From Synechococcus sp. BL107 (lineage in GTDB: Bacteria; Cyanobacteriota; Cyanobacteriia; PCC-6307; Cyanobiaceae), in NCBI RefSeq assembly GCF_000153805.1, contig NZ_DS022298.1, forward strand, positions 1,037,434 through 1,101,433: DNA of 64,000 nucleotides. Direction: 5' to 3'. The position numbers were made by a program, and so were the translations under genes. Below are positions 31,447 to 40,636 of the stretch, piece by piece (positions within the stretch are counted from its first letter, which is position 1; each line of letters begins with the position of its first letter). The notes beneath the pieces were generated by a model that was not told the DNA's origin, made no database searches, and worked only from the letters and a program-made list of their open reading frames with translations.

Positions 31447-32859
31447 ATGAGCAAGAAGTACGACGCTGGGGTCAAGGAGTACAGGGACACTTACTGGACT
31501 CCTGATTACGTTCCCCTAGACACCGACCTCCTGGCCTGCTTCAAGTGCACCGGCCAAGAAGGTGTTCCCAAGGAAGAAGTTGCCGCTGCTGTGGCTGCTG
31601 AATCCTCAACCGGCACCTGGTCCACTGTGTGGTCCGAGCTCCTCACCGACCTCGACTTCTACAAGGGCCGTTGCTACCGCATCGAAGACGTTCCTGGTGA
31701 CAAGGAGGCGTTCTATGCCTTCATCGCTTACCCCCTCGACCTGTTCGAAGAGGGTTCCATCACCAACGTTCTGACCTCATTGGTCGGCAACGTGTTCGGC
31801 TTCAAAGCTTTGCGCCACCTGCGTCTGGAAGATATTCGCTTCCCGATTGCATTCATCAAGTGCTGCGCAGGCCCACCAAACGGCATTGCCGTTGAGCGTG
31901 ACCGTATGAACAAGTACGGCCGTCCTCTGTTGGGTTGCACCATCAAGCCAAAGCTTGGCTTGAGTGGCAAGAACTATGGCCGTGTTGTCTATGAGTGCCT
32001 GCGTGGCGGTCTGGACTTCACCAAGGACGACGAGAACATCAACTCCCAGCCGTTCCAGCGTTGGCAGAACCGCTTCGAATTCGTTGCGGAAGCCATCAAG
32101 CTGGCCGAACAGGAGACCGGTGAGCGCAAGGGTCACTACCTCAACGTGACCGCCAACACTCCCGAAGAGATGTATGAGCGCGCTGAGTTCGCTAAGGAAC
32201 TCAATCAGCCGATCATCATGCACGACTTCATCACCGGTGGCTTTACCGCCAACACCGGTCTGTCGAAGTGGTGTCGTGCGAACGGCATGCTGCTGCACAT
32301 TCACCGTGCCATGCACGCTGTGATTGACCGTCACCCCAAGCACGGCATCCACTTCCGCGTTCTCGCGAAGTGCCTGCGTCTTTCCGGTGGTGACCAGCTT
32401 CACACCGGCACCGTGGTCGGCAAGTTGGAAGGTGATCGTCAGACCACCCTCGGCTATATCGACCAACTGCGTGAATCCTTCGTTCCTGAAGACCGCAGCC
32501 GCGGCAACTTCTTCGATCAGGACTGGGGTTCCATGCCTGGTGTGTTCGCCGTTGCTTCCGGTGGTATCCACGTGTGGCACATGCCCGCACTGGTGGCGAT
32601 CTTCGGAGACGATTCCGTCCTGCAGTTCGGTGGTGGTACCCACGGTCACCCCTGGGGCTCCGCAGCTGGTGCTGCTGCCAACCGCGTCGCCCTTGAGGCC
32701 TGCGTCAAGGCACGTAACGCCGGTCGCGAGATCGAGAAAGAAAGCCGCGACATCCTTATGGAAGCCGGCAAGCACAGCCCCGAGCTGGCTATCGCTCTCG
32801 AGACCTGGAAGGAGATCAAGTTCGAGTTCGACACCGTCGACAAGCTCGACGTCCAGTGA
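31447..32859 (+). CDS. cbbL: Ribulose bisphosphate carboxylase large subunit, form IA
   Basis: 470 residues. [16 protein letters not shown] contains the CO2-activated Lys, and [17 protein letters not shown] carries the catalytic KPK motif. [10 protein letters not shown] and [18 protein letters not shown] are the remaining active-site parts. The sequence is of the proteobacterial-like form IA found in alpha-cyanobacteria. It forms L8S8 with CbbS inside the carboxysome. 69 bases after csoS1A, with a good AACGGAGA Shine-Dalgarno. Confidence 0.98.
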   Translation: MSKKYDAGVKEYRDTYWTPDYVPLDTDLLACFKCTGQEGVPKEEVAAAVAAESSTGTWSTVWSELLTDLDFYKGRCYRIEDVPGDKEAFYAFIAYPLDLFEEGSITNVLTSLVGNVFGFKALRHLRLEDIRFPIAFIKCCAGPPNGIAVERDRMNKYGRPLLGCTIKPKLGLSGKNYGRVVYECLRGGLDFTKDDENINSQPFQRWQNRFEFVAEAIKLAEQETGERKGHYLNVTANTPEEMYERAEFAKELNQPIIMHDFITGGFTANTGLSKWCRANGMLLHIHRAMHAVIDRHPKHGIHFRVLAKCLRLSGGDQLHTGTVVGKLEGDRQTTLGYIDQLRESFVPEDRSRGNFFDQDWGSMPGVFAVASGGIHVWHMPALVAIFGDDSVLQFGGGTHGHPWGSAAGAAANRVALEACVKARNAGREIEKESRDILMEAGKHSPELAIALETWKEIKFEFDTVDKLDVQ

Positions 32860-32978
32860 TCGGCAGGTTGGACGGCATCAACGTCGTCCAACCACCGCCT
32901 TTTGTCATAACTCCGACCGGATTCAATCCAATTCTTTGGGATATCCGGTCACTCACTTTTCCTTAAACCAGGATCCCC

Positions 32979-33320
32979 ATGCCTTTTCAGAGCACCGTGG
33001 GTGACTATCAAACAGTCGCCACCCTGGAGACCTTCGGCTTTCTTCCGCCGATGACCCAGGACGAGATCTATGACCAGATCGCGTACATCATTGCCCAGGG
33101 TTGGAGCCCGCTCGTTGAGCACGTCCACCCCTCCAATTCCATGGCCACTTATTGGTCGTATTGGAAGCTTCCCTTCTTTGGCGAGAAGGATTTAAACGTT
33201 GTTGTTAGTGAGCTCGAGGCTTGCCACCGCGCATACCCCGATCATCACGTTCGCATCGTTGGTTACGACGCCTACACCCAGGGCCAAGGCTCCTGCTTCG
33301 TGGTGTTCGAAGGACGCTGA
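32979..33320 (+). CDS. cbbS: Ribulose bisphosphate carboxylase small subunit
   Basis: 113 residues starting MPFQSTVGDYQTVATLETF. The conserved YWSYWKLPFFGE and VRIVGYDAYTQGQGSCFVVFEGR match form IA small subunits. It caps the L8 core in the holoenzyme. 119 bases separate it from cbbL and 104 from csoS2; a strong hairpin in the second gap may set the stoichiometry between Rubisco and shell genes. Confidence 0.97.
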   Translation: MPFQSTVGDYQTVATLETFGFLPPMTQDEIYDQIAYIIAQGWSPLVEHVHPSNSMATYWSYWKLPFFGEKDLNVVVSELEACHRAYPDHHVRIVGYDAYTQGQGSCFVVFEGR

Positions 33321-33341
33321 TCTTTCGTTCCCACAACGAAA

Positions 33342-33368
33342 GAGCCCTGATCTTTTTGATCAGGGCTC
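33342..33368 (+). terminator. Hairpin between cbbS and csoS2 (attenuator or processing site)
   Basis: A perfect 11-bp stem, GAGCCCTGATC (33342-33352) and GATCAGGGCTC (33358-33368), with a TTTTT loop. The sequence after it (AAGACTTTTCG) is only moderately T-rich, so full termination is unlikely. It more likely reduces read-through into csoS2 or protects the upstream 3' end, which fits the need for much more Rubisco than scaffold. Confidence 0.75.
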
Positions 33369-33424
33369 AAGACTTTTCGAAGGGAAAGATTCCCTTCACT
33401 TATTGACGACACTCTCGGGCGGAC

Positions 33425-35770
33425 ATGGCCAGACTTTCTAGTCGCGAATTAGCACTTGAGCGCCGTAAGGCCCTCACCACCTCCGGGAAGAAGGCTTCGG
33501 TTGCCTCCGGTTCGGGTCGTGTTCGCATAGCGGCTGACGCTCGTTCAACACGTACCAATGCCAATGCATCGGATGCCGTTGTTGAAGCGTCAACACCTGC
33601 CGTCGCTGTAGCTCCGCGACGTCAGCAGACATTGACGCCATCGTCAGCTCCGCGATCCCGCGTTAAGGCTGTCAGTCATCCCAGTCGTGAATTGGTGCTT
33701 GCCCGTCGAGAAGCACTTTCACGCCGAGGGAAAACGGCCGACAAGACCAGTGATCGGAATCGTGCTGACGTTGCTCGCCAGACCCCAGTTGTTACTTCAG
33801 CAGTTGTTGCGCCAGCAGCCACGACTGAGTCATCTGCTCCGCCATCCCGTGCTGCCGCCACCGTTCAGTTGAGTGGACGCTCCAGCGAGAGGCGTCAATC
33901 CACACCAAAGCGTCGTGCGATTGAAAATCCGAGTCGCGCTTTGGTTCTGGCTCGTCGTGATGCCATGTCGAAGCATGGAAAAACTGCTGGTAAGCAGCCC
34001 ACGAGCGCTGCAGCAGTGGCCCGCCAGGCCAATCCAGACCTCACCAGCCGCGAACTCGCCCAGCAGGTTCGTGAACTTCGTGCCAAGTCCGGCTCTCGCA
34101 CCAAACAAAGTGCGGGGATCACGCGTCCATCTGGACCCAATCGTCATGGCGCTAAGCAGGCAGCCGCTGCTGATGCCCATTGGAAAGTTGGTGAAAGTGA
34201 GACCTCCGCTGGACAAGTTGTTACCGGCACGCAAGCCAATCGCTCGGTGAAGACCACCGGCAACGAAGCCAGCACCTGCCGTTCGATTACGGGAACTGAA
34301 TATTTAGGGGCCGAGGTCTTCCAGACCTTCTGTAAGACCACTCCGGAATCCACCACTCCTGCCAAGGTTCGTGTCTCTGCCACAACCCATGGCAATCGGG
34401 TCACCGGTAATGAAGTTGGTCGTTCTGAAAAAGTGACGGGTGATGAGCCCGGTACGTGCAAGAGCGTGACCGGTACCGAGTACATCTCCGCCAACCAATC
34501 CGCTGCCTATTGCGGCGGTTCGAACCCTTCCCCTCGCAAGGTGGGTCATAGCCAAAGCCAACAGGGCAGACCCATCAGTGGCGTCATGGTCGGCCAGTCG
34601 TCCAACGTCACCGGAAATGAGGCCGGCGCCAATCGCAGCCTGACCGGTGATCAATACCTGGGGTCTGAACCCCTGCCTGAGGGACGCCCAGCGACCAAAG
34701 TTGGTTTGTCTGAAACCCTCTCTGGAACAGGCGTGACCGGCACGATGGTCGGCCGTTCGTCCGCCGTCACCGGTGATGAGTTCGGATCTTGTCATCGCGT
34801 CACTGGTGACCAGTACATCAGTGCCGAACAGGTCAATGGTTTCTGTGGTGCGAAGCCACAAGCCGAAGCTCCCAAAGTGGGTTTCAGCGTCACCAACCGC
34901 AACCTGGTGGTGAGTGGAACCCAAACAGGACGGTCGGAGCGCGTCACAGGAGATGAACCCGGTACTTGTAAAGCCGTGACCGGGACGCCCTACGCAGGTC
35001 TTGAGCAAGCCGGTCAGTACTGCGGTACCCCTGCGGTTCAAGCCATTCGCCAACGCACGCCATCGCGTCCTGGTACGCCAGCAGCTCCCATGACTGGGAT
35101 TCAGCCCGGTATTGGTGGTGTGATGACTGGCGCTGAGCGCGGTGCTTGTGAAGTGATTTCTGGTACGCCTTACATCGGTGGTGATCAGCTGGCCGCGGCA
35201 TGCGGAGCCGATGCTCCCGCTGGTGCCGAGAGCCATGGGCAGTCCGATAGCGGATCTCCATGGACAAGCTTCAGCGTTGTATCGCCAGCTCGGGCAGCTC
35301 AGCTCCAGAGGGATGCAACGTCTTCTGTCACCGGTACGTCTTATGAGGACGGCCAACGGATTACTGGCCCTTTTGACCTGGCTGGCGGGAAAGTGACCGG
35401 TACAGAGCAATTTCGCTTTGACAACCGTGAGTTCCAGACCCGTCAGCAAAAAACCCGCGAGTTTCAACCCACCGTCATGCCTCCCCAGGTCGACAAAGAA
35501 CCTGCCAAGCCTGTGTCCCGGGTGACTGGTGAAGGTTCATCCACCAAGGTGACAGGTGATGACTGGGATCGTGGAGAGCACGTCACCGGTACAGAAGGCG
35601 TTTCGGCCCGTCGTCGTAACCCCACCCGTCCCGGTCCGATGAGTGCCATGGCTCCGAAGGACAACAAGCGCAATGATGAAATCGAGTGGCCGATGAGCCG
35701 TGTCACTGGATCCAGTGGCAGCACTGACAAGGGCTCTTTGATCACGCTTTCCGGCGGAGCCAGGGGCTGA
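33425..35770 (+). CDS. csoS2: Carboxysome scaffold protein CsoS2
   Basis: 781 residues, intrinsically disordered and repetitive. The N-terminus has four basic repeats of the RELxLxRRxALTxxGK type (around residues 6, 80, 170 and 205), known in this family to bind Rubisco. The middle has about six repeats with VTG-type motifs and paired Cys (EPGTCKSVTGTEYI, GSCHRVTGDQYI). The C-terminus ends in further VTG motifs and the tail SGGARG and is known to anchor to the shell. No internal slippery-site truncation was evident. Confidence 0.96.
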   Translation: MARLSSRELALERRKALTTSGKKASVASGSGRVRIAADARSTRTNANASDAVVEASTPAVAVAPRRQQTLTPSSAPRSRVKAVSHPSRELVLARREALSRRGKTADKTSDRNRADVARQTPVVTSAVVAPAATTESSAPPSRAAATVQLSGRSSERRQSTPKRRAIENPSRALVLARRDAMSKHGKTAGKQPTSAAAVARQANPDLTSRELAQQVRELRAKSGSRTKQSAGITRPSGPNRHGAKQAAAADAHWKVGESETSAGQVVTGTQANRSVKTTGNEASTCRSITGTEYLGAEVFQTFCKTTPESTTPAKVRVSATTHGNRVTGNEVGRSEKVTGDEPGTCKSVTGTEYISANQSAAYCGGSNPSPRKVGHSQSQQGRPISGVMVGQSSNVTGNEAGANRSLTGDQYLGSEPLPEGRPATKVGLSETLSGTGVTGTMVGRSSAVTGDEFGSCHRVTGDQYISAEQVNGFCGAKPQAEAPKVGFSVTNRNLVVSGTQTGRSERVTGDEPGTCKAVTGTPYAGLEQAGQYCGTPAVQAIRQRTPSRPGTPAAPMTGIQPGIGGVMTGAERGACEVISGTPYIGGDQLAAACGADAPAGAESHGQSDSGSPWTSFSVVSPARAAQLQRDATSSVTGTSYEDGQRITGPFDLAGGKVTGTEQFRFDNREFQTRQQKTREFQPTVMPPQVDKEPAKPVSRVTGEGSSTKVTGDDWDRGEHVTGTEGVSARRRNPTRPGPMSAMAPKDNKRNDEIEWPMSRVTGSSGSTDKGSLITLSGGARG

Positions 35771-35777
35771 TCTGCTG

Positions 35778-37526
35778 ATGGTTCGCTCTATGCCTTCCCG
35801 CAGCGGGCGAGCTCAGGCCCCTACGGCTCCGAGTCGACGTCAGTTGCAGCAAGAGCGTTCCGATCAAACGGATCGCTCCCCCACTTCCAATACGCCAACC
35901 GGTTCAGCTCGCAGTGCCGCCCTCGAACGTCGACGCGCTTTAACAACGGCTGGTAAAGCTGCGGTTGTGGTGCAGGGTTCCCTTGGAGCTGGCCGTATTC
36001 GCACTGGACGCGACAAGCGTCGTCCGACTCCCCAGCAACCGGGATGGGTGAGACGGGATCAGGCACCATCTCGCTCAGTGCCGTTCAACCTCAGTCGTTC
36101 TTCCCTGCCTCTCAATTCTCGTCAACACCCCCTAACCAATCAGGTTGCCAACGAACGTCTTCGTACTTACGAACAGGATGTAAAGGGTCGCTTTGATCGC
36201 ATTGTTCCCCTGCTCCAGCAAGTCTCCGCTCTCCAGCATGAGCCCGATTTCCTGGTTCAAGCACAGCGCTTGAGTCGGGCTGAGCTGGGCTTTGATTTGC
36301 CCAGCCACATCCTCGAACGGGCTTGGGTGCGTCCCCTCGACATGCGCGGCTTGTTCGCCTGGTGTGTGTTCGAAAGCCACCGCCTGTTTAGTGATCGCTT
36401 TTTTCAGGACGACCCGTTGCAGGGCGCTGAAGGAAGTGCTGCTGCCCAAGAATTTGAGCAGTTCTTGCTCGATTGCGGCATTCATCTTTTGGATGTGACG
36501 CCCTGTGCTGATGGTCGCTTAGCTCACACGGTCGCCTATGCGTTGCGGATTCCGTTTAGCGCTGTTCGTCGCCGTTCCCACGCAGGAGCGATGTTCGACG
36601 TGGAAAACACGGTGAATCGCTGGGTGAAAACAGAGCATCGCCGCCATCGGGAGGGAAAGCCCAATCCATCCACGGAACCAACTCGTTACCTCAAGGTGGT
36701 CACGTACCACTTCAGTTCCCTTGATCCCCATCATCAAGGTTGCGCTGCCCATGGCAGTAACGACGCGTTGGCGGCATCAGCAGGTCTTCAGCGTCTCTTG
36801 GATTTTCGAGAAGCCGTTGAAAACAGCTTCTGTTGTGGTGCATCCGTTGATCTTCTTCTAATCGGTCTTGATACCGATACCGATGCGATTCGGGTTCATC
36901 CACCGAATCGTGACAGTGAAATGGTGCTGGATCGTTGGGTTTGTGCTCGCGAGCTCCATGCCGCAACTGCAGGGATGTCTCCGGATCAGGCCATGGCCCA
37001 ATTGGCCGAGGCTTTGGAATCTGCTGCTCCAGGTCCGATGGAGCCTGGCATGGTCACTTTTGTGACCCGTTTATTAGCCAACAACTGCTCACAGATTGAT
37101 TACGTGCAGGATTTGCATGGAGCGCCTTATCCAGATGCCGGTCATGCCGAGCGGTTTATTGGTGTGGGCATTGGCTTTAAAGAAGTGCACCTTCGAAATC
37201 TCACCTATTTCGCCCACCTCGACACCGTCGAGGAAGGTGCCCCTGATCTCGATGTGGGCGTCAAAATTTTTCGGGGACTCAATGTGTCCCGAGATTTACC
37301 GATTCCGGTGCTGGTTCGCTTCGATTATTCGGGGCGTGTTCCCGGTGCTCGTGATCGTGCCATTGCCGATTGTTGGCGTGTGAATCAAGCCATCGCAGAT
37401 CGTTATTCCGATTTGGTCAAAGACGGTTTGCTGCACACGTGCTTGACCGTTCGCGACCGACATCAAGCGACAACCGCCGAGGTCATCGGCTCTACGCTCG
37501 ACCCCCAGATTCAGGAGGCTCACTGA
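35778..37526 (+). CDS. csoSCA: Carboxysomal beta-like carbonic anhydrase
   Basis: 582 residues. The zinc-site motif VTPCADGRLAH starts near residue 240 with the Cys-Asp-Arg arrangement, and HHQGCAAHGSND gives the other His and Cys ligands, matching CsoSCA. It interconverts bicarbonate and CO2 inside the shell. The disordered N-terminus has SAALERRRALTTAGKAAVVV, closely like the CsoS2 Rubisco-binding repeats. Only 7 bases follow csoS2, so translation is probably coupled. Confidence 0.95.
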   Translation: MVRSMPSRSGRAQAPTAPSRRQLQQERSDQTDRSPTSNTPTGSARSAALERRRALTTAGKAAVVVQGSLGAGRIRTGRDKRRPTPQQPGWVRRDQAPSRSVPFNLSRSSLPLNSRQHPLTNQVANERLRTYEQDVKGRFDRIVPLLQQVSALQHEPDFLVQAQRLSRAELGFDLPSHILERAWVRPLDMRGLFAWCVFESHRLFSDRFFQDDPLQGAEGSAAAQEFEQFLLDCGIHLLDVTPCADGRLAHTVAYALRIPFSAVRRRSHAGAMFDVENTVNRWVKTEHRRHREGKPNPSTEPTRYLKVVTYHFSSLDPHHQGCAAHGSNDALAASAGLQRLLDFREAVENSFCCGASVDLLLIGLDTDTDAIRVHPPNRDSEMVLDRWVCARELHAATAGMSPDQAMAQLAEALESAAPGPMEPGMVTFVTRLLANNCSQIDYVQDLHGAPYPDAGHAERFIGVGIGFKEVHLRNLTYFAHLDTVEEGAPDLDVGVKIFRGLNVSRDLPIPVLVRFDYSGRVPGARDRAIADCWRVNQAIADRYSDLVKDGLLHTCLTVRDRHQATTAEVIGSTLDPQIQEAH

Positions 37527-37528
37527 TC

Positions 37529-37843
37529 ATGCTCATCGTCAAGGTCATTAAGCCACTGGTTTCTACCAATCGCATTCCAGATTTCGAGCACAAGCACTTG
37601 CAGGTTGTGCTTGATGGCAGCACCAAAAAAGTCGCGGTCGATGCCGTCGGTGCCAAGCCAGGCGACTGGGTGATTTGTGTGAGTAGTTCAGCCGCTCGAG
37701 AAGCGGCTGGAAGTAAGTCGTATCCCAGCGATCTCACCATTGTCGGGATCATCGATCATTGGGAACCCGATCCGCCGAAGACAGCGTCTCCTTCCCCCAG
37801 TTCTTCCCCCTCCACTAAATCCTCAGGAGGCCCAGCAGCCTGA
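37529..37843 (+). CDS. csoS4A: Carboxysome shell pentamer (vertex) protein A
   Basis: 104 residues starting MLIVKVIKPLVSTNRIPDFE. VDAVGAKPGDWVICVSSSAAREA and TIVGIIDHWE match the CcmL/CsoS4 BMV pentamer fold. The last 20 residues are a Pro/Ser-rich tail. It starts two bases after the csoSCA stop, and its own stop overlaps the next start (TGATG). Confidence 0.95.
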   Translation: MLIVKVIKPLVSTNRIPDFEHKHLQVVLDGSTKKVAVDAVGAKPGDWVICVSSSAAREAAGSKSYPSDLTIVGIIDHWEPDPPKTASPSPSSSPSTKSSGGPAA

Positions 37844-38094
37844 TGGAGATCATGCAGGTATCTGACACGTTGATCTGCACCTTCCGCGTTGCCGGTTTGG
37901 ATCACATGCATTTGCGCATTCTTGTGAACAACAAGGGCAAGAAACTGGTTGCCGTTGATCCCGTGGGCGCCAGGAAGGGCAACTGGGTTTTCACCGCCAG
38001 CGGTTCGGCTGCGCGCCATGCCTGCCCAGACAACACCGTGCTCACCGATCTCACCATCGGCGGGATCATCGACCACTGGACGCCGGACGGATAG
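37843..38094 (+). CDS. csoS4B: Carboxysome shell pentamer (vertex) protein B
   Basis: 83 residues. HLRILVNNKGKKLVAVDPVGA, GNWVFTASGSAARHA and LTIGGIIDHWTPDG are the pentamer signature, parallel to csoS4A. The start codon shares one base with the csoS4A stop. The two vertex proteins cap the icosahedral corners in low copy. Confidence 0.95.
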   Translation: MEIMQVSDTLICTFRVAGLDHMHLRILVNNKGKKLVAVDPVGARKGNWVFTASGSAARHACPDNTVLTDLTIGGIIDHWTPDG

Positions 38095-38146
38095 GGACTG
38101 TCCCTCCTCTCCTCCGCCTCCGTTCTGCATCCAATTTTTACCAGCT

Positions 38147-38671
38147 ATGGCTACTCCTTCCTCCACACCTCGCCGTCGCAGCACTGCTGCTAACAAGACC
38201 GTTGATGTGAAGCCGGTTGCTGCGACCACGGCTGCAGCAACCACCGGCGCGACTACAAAGGCGAAGGCCGCTCAGTCCGCTCAGAAGTCGTCGAGCCCTG
38301 CCTCGAAATCCATAGCCACAACACCACCGAGGGGTGGTGGCTTGGCCCAATCCGGTGCAGGCTCGAACGGCCGGGTGGGTGGAGTGGCCCTTGGGATGAT
38401 TGAAACCCGCGGCATGGTTCCCGCGATTGAAGCCGCTGATGCGATGACCAAGGCAGCGGAAGTGAGCTTGGTTTGCCGAGAGTATGTCGGTGGCGGATAT
38501 GTGACCGTGATGGTGCGTGGTGAGACCGGTGCTGTGAATGCTGCAGTGCGCGCCGGTGCTGATGCTTGCGAGCGCGTTGGCGACGGCCTCGTGGCTGCCC
38601 ACATCATTGCCCGCCCCAACGATGGTGTTGAGCCAGCTCTTGTTGGCTCAGGAGCGATCCGTCGCAGTTGA
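38147..38671 (+). CDS. csoS1E: Extended single-BMC carboxysome shell protein
   Basis: 174 residues. The first 75 are Ala/Thr/Ser/Lys-rich and disordered (AATTGATTKAKAAQSAQKSS), then one complete BMC domain (VGGVALGMIETRGMVPAIEA) nearly identical to CsoS1A. This is the CsoS1E layout seen in part of the marine Synechococcus lineage. The basic extension may tether cargo or other shell parts; its function is not established. Last carboxysome shell gene before the NDH-1 genes. Confidence 0.9.
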   Translation: MATPSSTPRRRSTAANKTVDVKPVAATTAAATTGATTKAKAAQSAQKSSSPASKSIATTPPRGGGLAQSGAGSNGRVGGVALGMIETRGMVPAIEAADAMTKAAEVSLVCREYVGGGYVTVMVRGETGAVNAAVRAGADACERVGDGLVAAHIIARPNDGVEPALVGSGAIRRS

Positions 38672-38783
38672 ACTCACAAATCACCGATGAAACTGGTTTA
38701 ACAAGAGGCCTCCAATTGGCCTTTCCACACTTAGATTCTCGGCCCGATCAACGACCTGCCCGATTGCGATCCCGCTTGCCGTT

Positions 38784-40628
38784 TTGAATCAGGAGCTTTC
38801 GTTCTCTCTGCTAACCGCCTGGATGATTCCGTTGTACGGATTCGTCGGGATGCTTGTGTCCCTGCCCTGGGCGGCAGGCTTGTTCCGTCGTGTGGCTCAT
38901 CGGCCAGCGGCCTATCTCAATATCCTGCTCACGCTGCTGGCTTTTGTGCACGGCAGCCTGATTCTCCAAGAGGTGTTTCAGTCCGGACCTGTTGACCTCT
39001 CCTATCCCTGGCTCACAGTTGCGGATTTGGAGCTGGACATTAGCTTCAGCTTGTCGCTGACGAACCTTGTCGCCCTCGAGCTGATCACAGGCTTGAGCCT
39101 GTTTTCCCAGGTGTATTCGCTTGGATATATGGATAAGGAATGGGCTTTGGCTCGTTTCTTTGCACTGCTCGGTTTCTTTGAGGGAGCGATGAGTGGAGTG
39201 GTGCTGAGCGACTCACTTTTCCAGAGCTATTTCCTCTTGGAAATGCTCACCCTCTCGACTTACCTATTAGTGGGTTTTTGGTACGCCCAGCCCCTGGTGA
39301 TTACTGCCGCGCGGGACGCCTTTCTCACCAAACGTGTGGGTGATGTGCTTCTGCTCATGGGCGTAGTGGCCCTATGCAGTTTTGCCGGAGGGATGGGATT
39401 CAACGATCTCTATGCATGGGCTGCCACTGATTCCCTTTCACCTCTTGCAGCAACACTTTTGGGTCTCGGTTTAATCGCAGGGCCCATGGGGAAGTGCGCC
39501 CAGTTCCCGATGCATCTTTGGTTGGATGAAGCGATGGAGGGGCCAAATCCCGCTTCCATTTTGAGGAATTCCGTGGTGGTGACCTGTGGCGCCATCGTTT
39601 TGCTCAAGGTGATGCCCATCCTTCAGCACTCTCCGGTGGCATTGACGGTGCTTTTGGTGATCGGAAGCATCAGTGCGATTGGCGGCTCTTTGGTGGCCTT
39701 GGCTCAGGTGGATATCAAGCGAACCCTGTCGTATTCCACAACGGCTCACTTGGGCTTGGTTTTTATCGCGATTGCCTTACAAATTCCTGTTTTGGCGTTG
39801 CTGTTGTTGTTCTCCCATGCCGTCTCGAAAGCGTTGCTGTCGATGAGCATCGGAGGCGTGATTGCAGCTACGAACTGCCAAGACATCACCGAACTGGGTG
39901 GTTTGGGCAGCAGGATGCCTGCCACAACCACGTCGTTCATCATCGGTGGCGCTGGCTTGGTCGCCTTCCTGCCTCTGGGTGGATTTCTCGCTTTTGCCCA
40001 GTCGATCGAATTGTTGAGTGTCCGCTCCATACCGTTTATGGCGGTGTTTTTAATCACCAATGCGCTAACGGCCTTGGGCTTGGTTCGCGTCTTCCGGCAC
40101 GTGTTCTTGGGTGATGCTTTGATCAAATCCCGTCGAGCCGCCGAGGTGAACTGGCAGATGGCGCTGCCGATGGTCGCCTTGTCTGTCGTGGTTCTTCTCA
40201 CGCCTGTTCTTCTGGTGCGGCTTGAATCCCTCGATGGTTTGCTGGCCTTTCCCTTATGGGCGGCAGGACTCGTTGTTGGTAGTGGCTTGATTGGCCTGCT
40301 GGCCGGCGCATTAATCCCTTTAAGCAAAGCTTGGTCGCGGTCGTTGAATCCAGCACTGCGCTGGTTTCAGGATCTACTGGCCTACGACTTTTATACCGAG
40401 CGCTTTTATCGACTCACGATTGTCAACGTCGTCGGTGCTTTCTCCAGGCTTGCGGCTTGGTTTGACCGCAACGTTGTCGATGGCGTCCTTCATGGTGTGG
40501 CTCGCTTGTCCTTGCAGAGTGCTGAAGGCCTCAAGCTCAGTGTGAGCGGTCAAAGTCAGTCCTATGTGCTCACGGTTCTGGTGGCCATTGTTCTTTTTCT
40601 CACAGCAGTGAGTTGGTTCCTCACTTAG
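38784..40628 (+). CDS. ndhF4: NDH-1 proton-pumping subunit F of the CO2-uptake complex
   Basis: 614 residues from a TTG start, with about 16 hydrophobic segments. It contains the antiporter-like core (AGPMGKCAQFPMHLWLDEAMEGPNP and RTLSYSTTAHLGLVFIAIAL), shared with complex I NuoL/NdhF. Its position next to ndhD4 and chpX identifies it as the F4-type subunit of the CO2-hydrating NDH-1MS' complex rather than respiratory NdhF1. Located in the thylakoid membrane. A weak AGGCC/GGCCT hairpin sits in the 112-bp gap after csoS1E. Confidence 0.92.
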   Translation: MNQELSFSLLTAWMIPLYGFVGMLVSLPWAAGLFRRVAHRPAAYLNILLTLLAFVHGSLILQEVFQSGPVDLSYPWLTVADLELDISFSLSLTNLVALELITGLSLFSQVYSLGYMDKEWALARFFALLGFFEGAMSGVVLSDSLFQSYFLLEMLTLSTYLLVGFWYAQPLVITAARDAFLTKRVGDVLLLMGVVALCSFAGGMGFNDLYAWAATDSLSPLAATLLGLGLIAGPMGKCAQFPMHLWLDEAMEGPNPASILRNSVVVTCGAIVLLKVMPILQHSPVALTVLLVIGSISAIGGSLVALAQVDIKRTLSYSTTAHLGLVFIAIALQIPVLALLLLFSHAVSKALLSMSIGGVIAATNCQDITELGGLGSRMPATTTSFIIGGAGLVAFLPLGGFLAFAQSIELLSVRSIPFMAVFLITNALTALGLVRVFRHVFLGDALIKSRRAAEVNWQMALPMVALSVVVLLTPVLLVRLESLDGLLAFPLWAAGLVVGSGLIGLLAGALIPLSKAWSRSLNPALRWFQDLLAYDFYTERFYRLTIVNVVGAFSRLAAWFDRNVVDGVLHGVARLSLQSAEGLKLSVSGQSQSYVLTVLVAIVLFLTAVSWFLT

Positions 40629-40636
40629 TTGATCTG

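Noticed and set aside
31777-32775. 332-codon minus-strand frame
   Set aside because: Antisense to cbbL; a codon-bias shadow of a highly expressed gene.
34304-35467. 387-codon minus-strand frame
   Set aside because: It lies entirely antisense to csoS2, whose repeats keep the opposite strand free of stops.
33425-35770. Possible programmed frameshift in csoS2
   Set aside because: No convincing slippery heptamer with a downstream structure was found; the long form alone is assumed.
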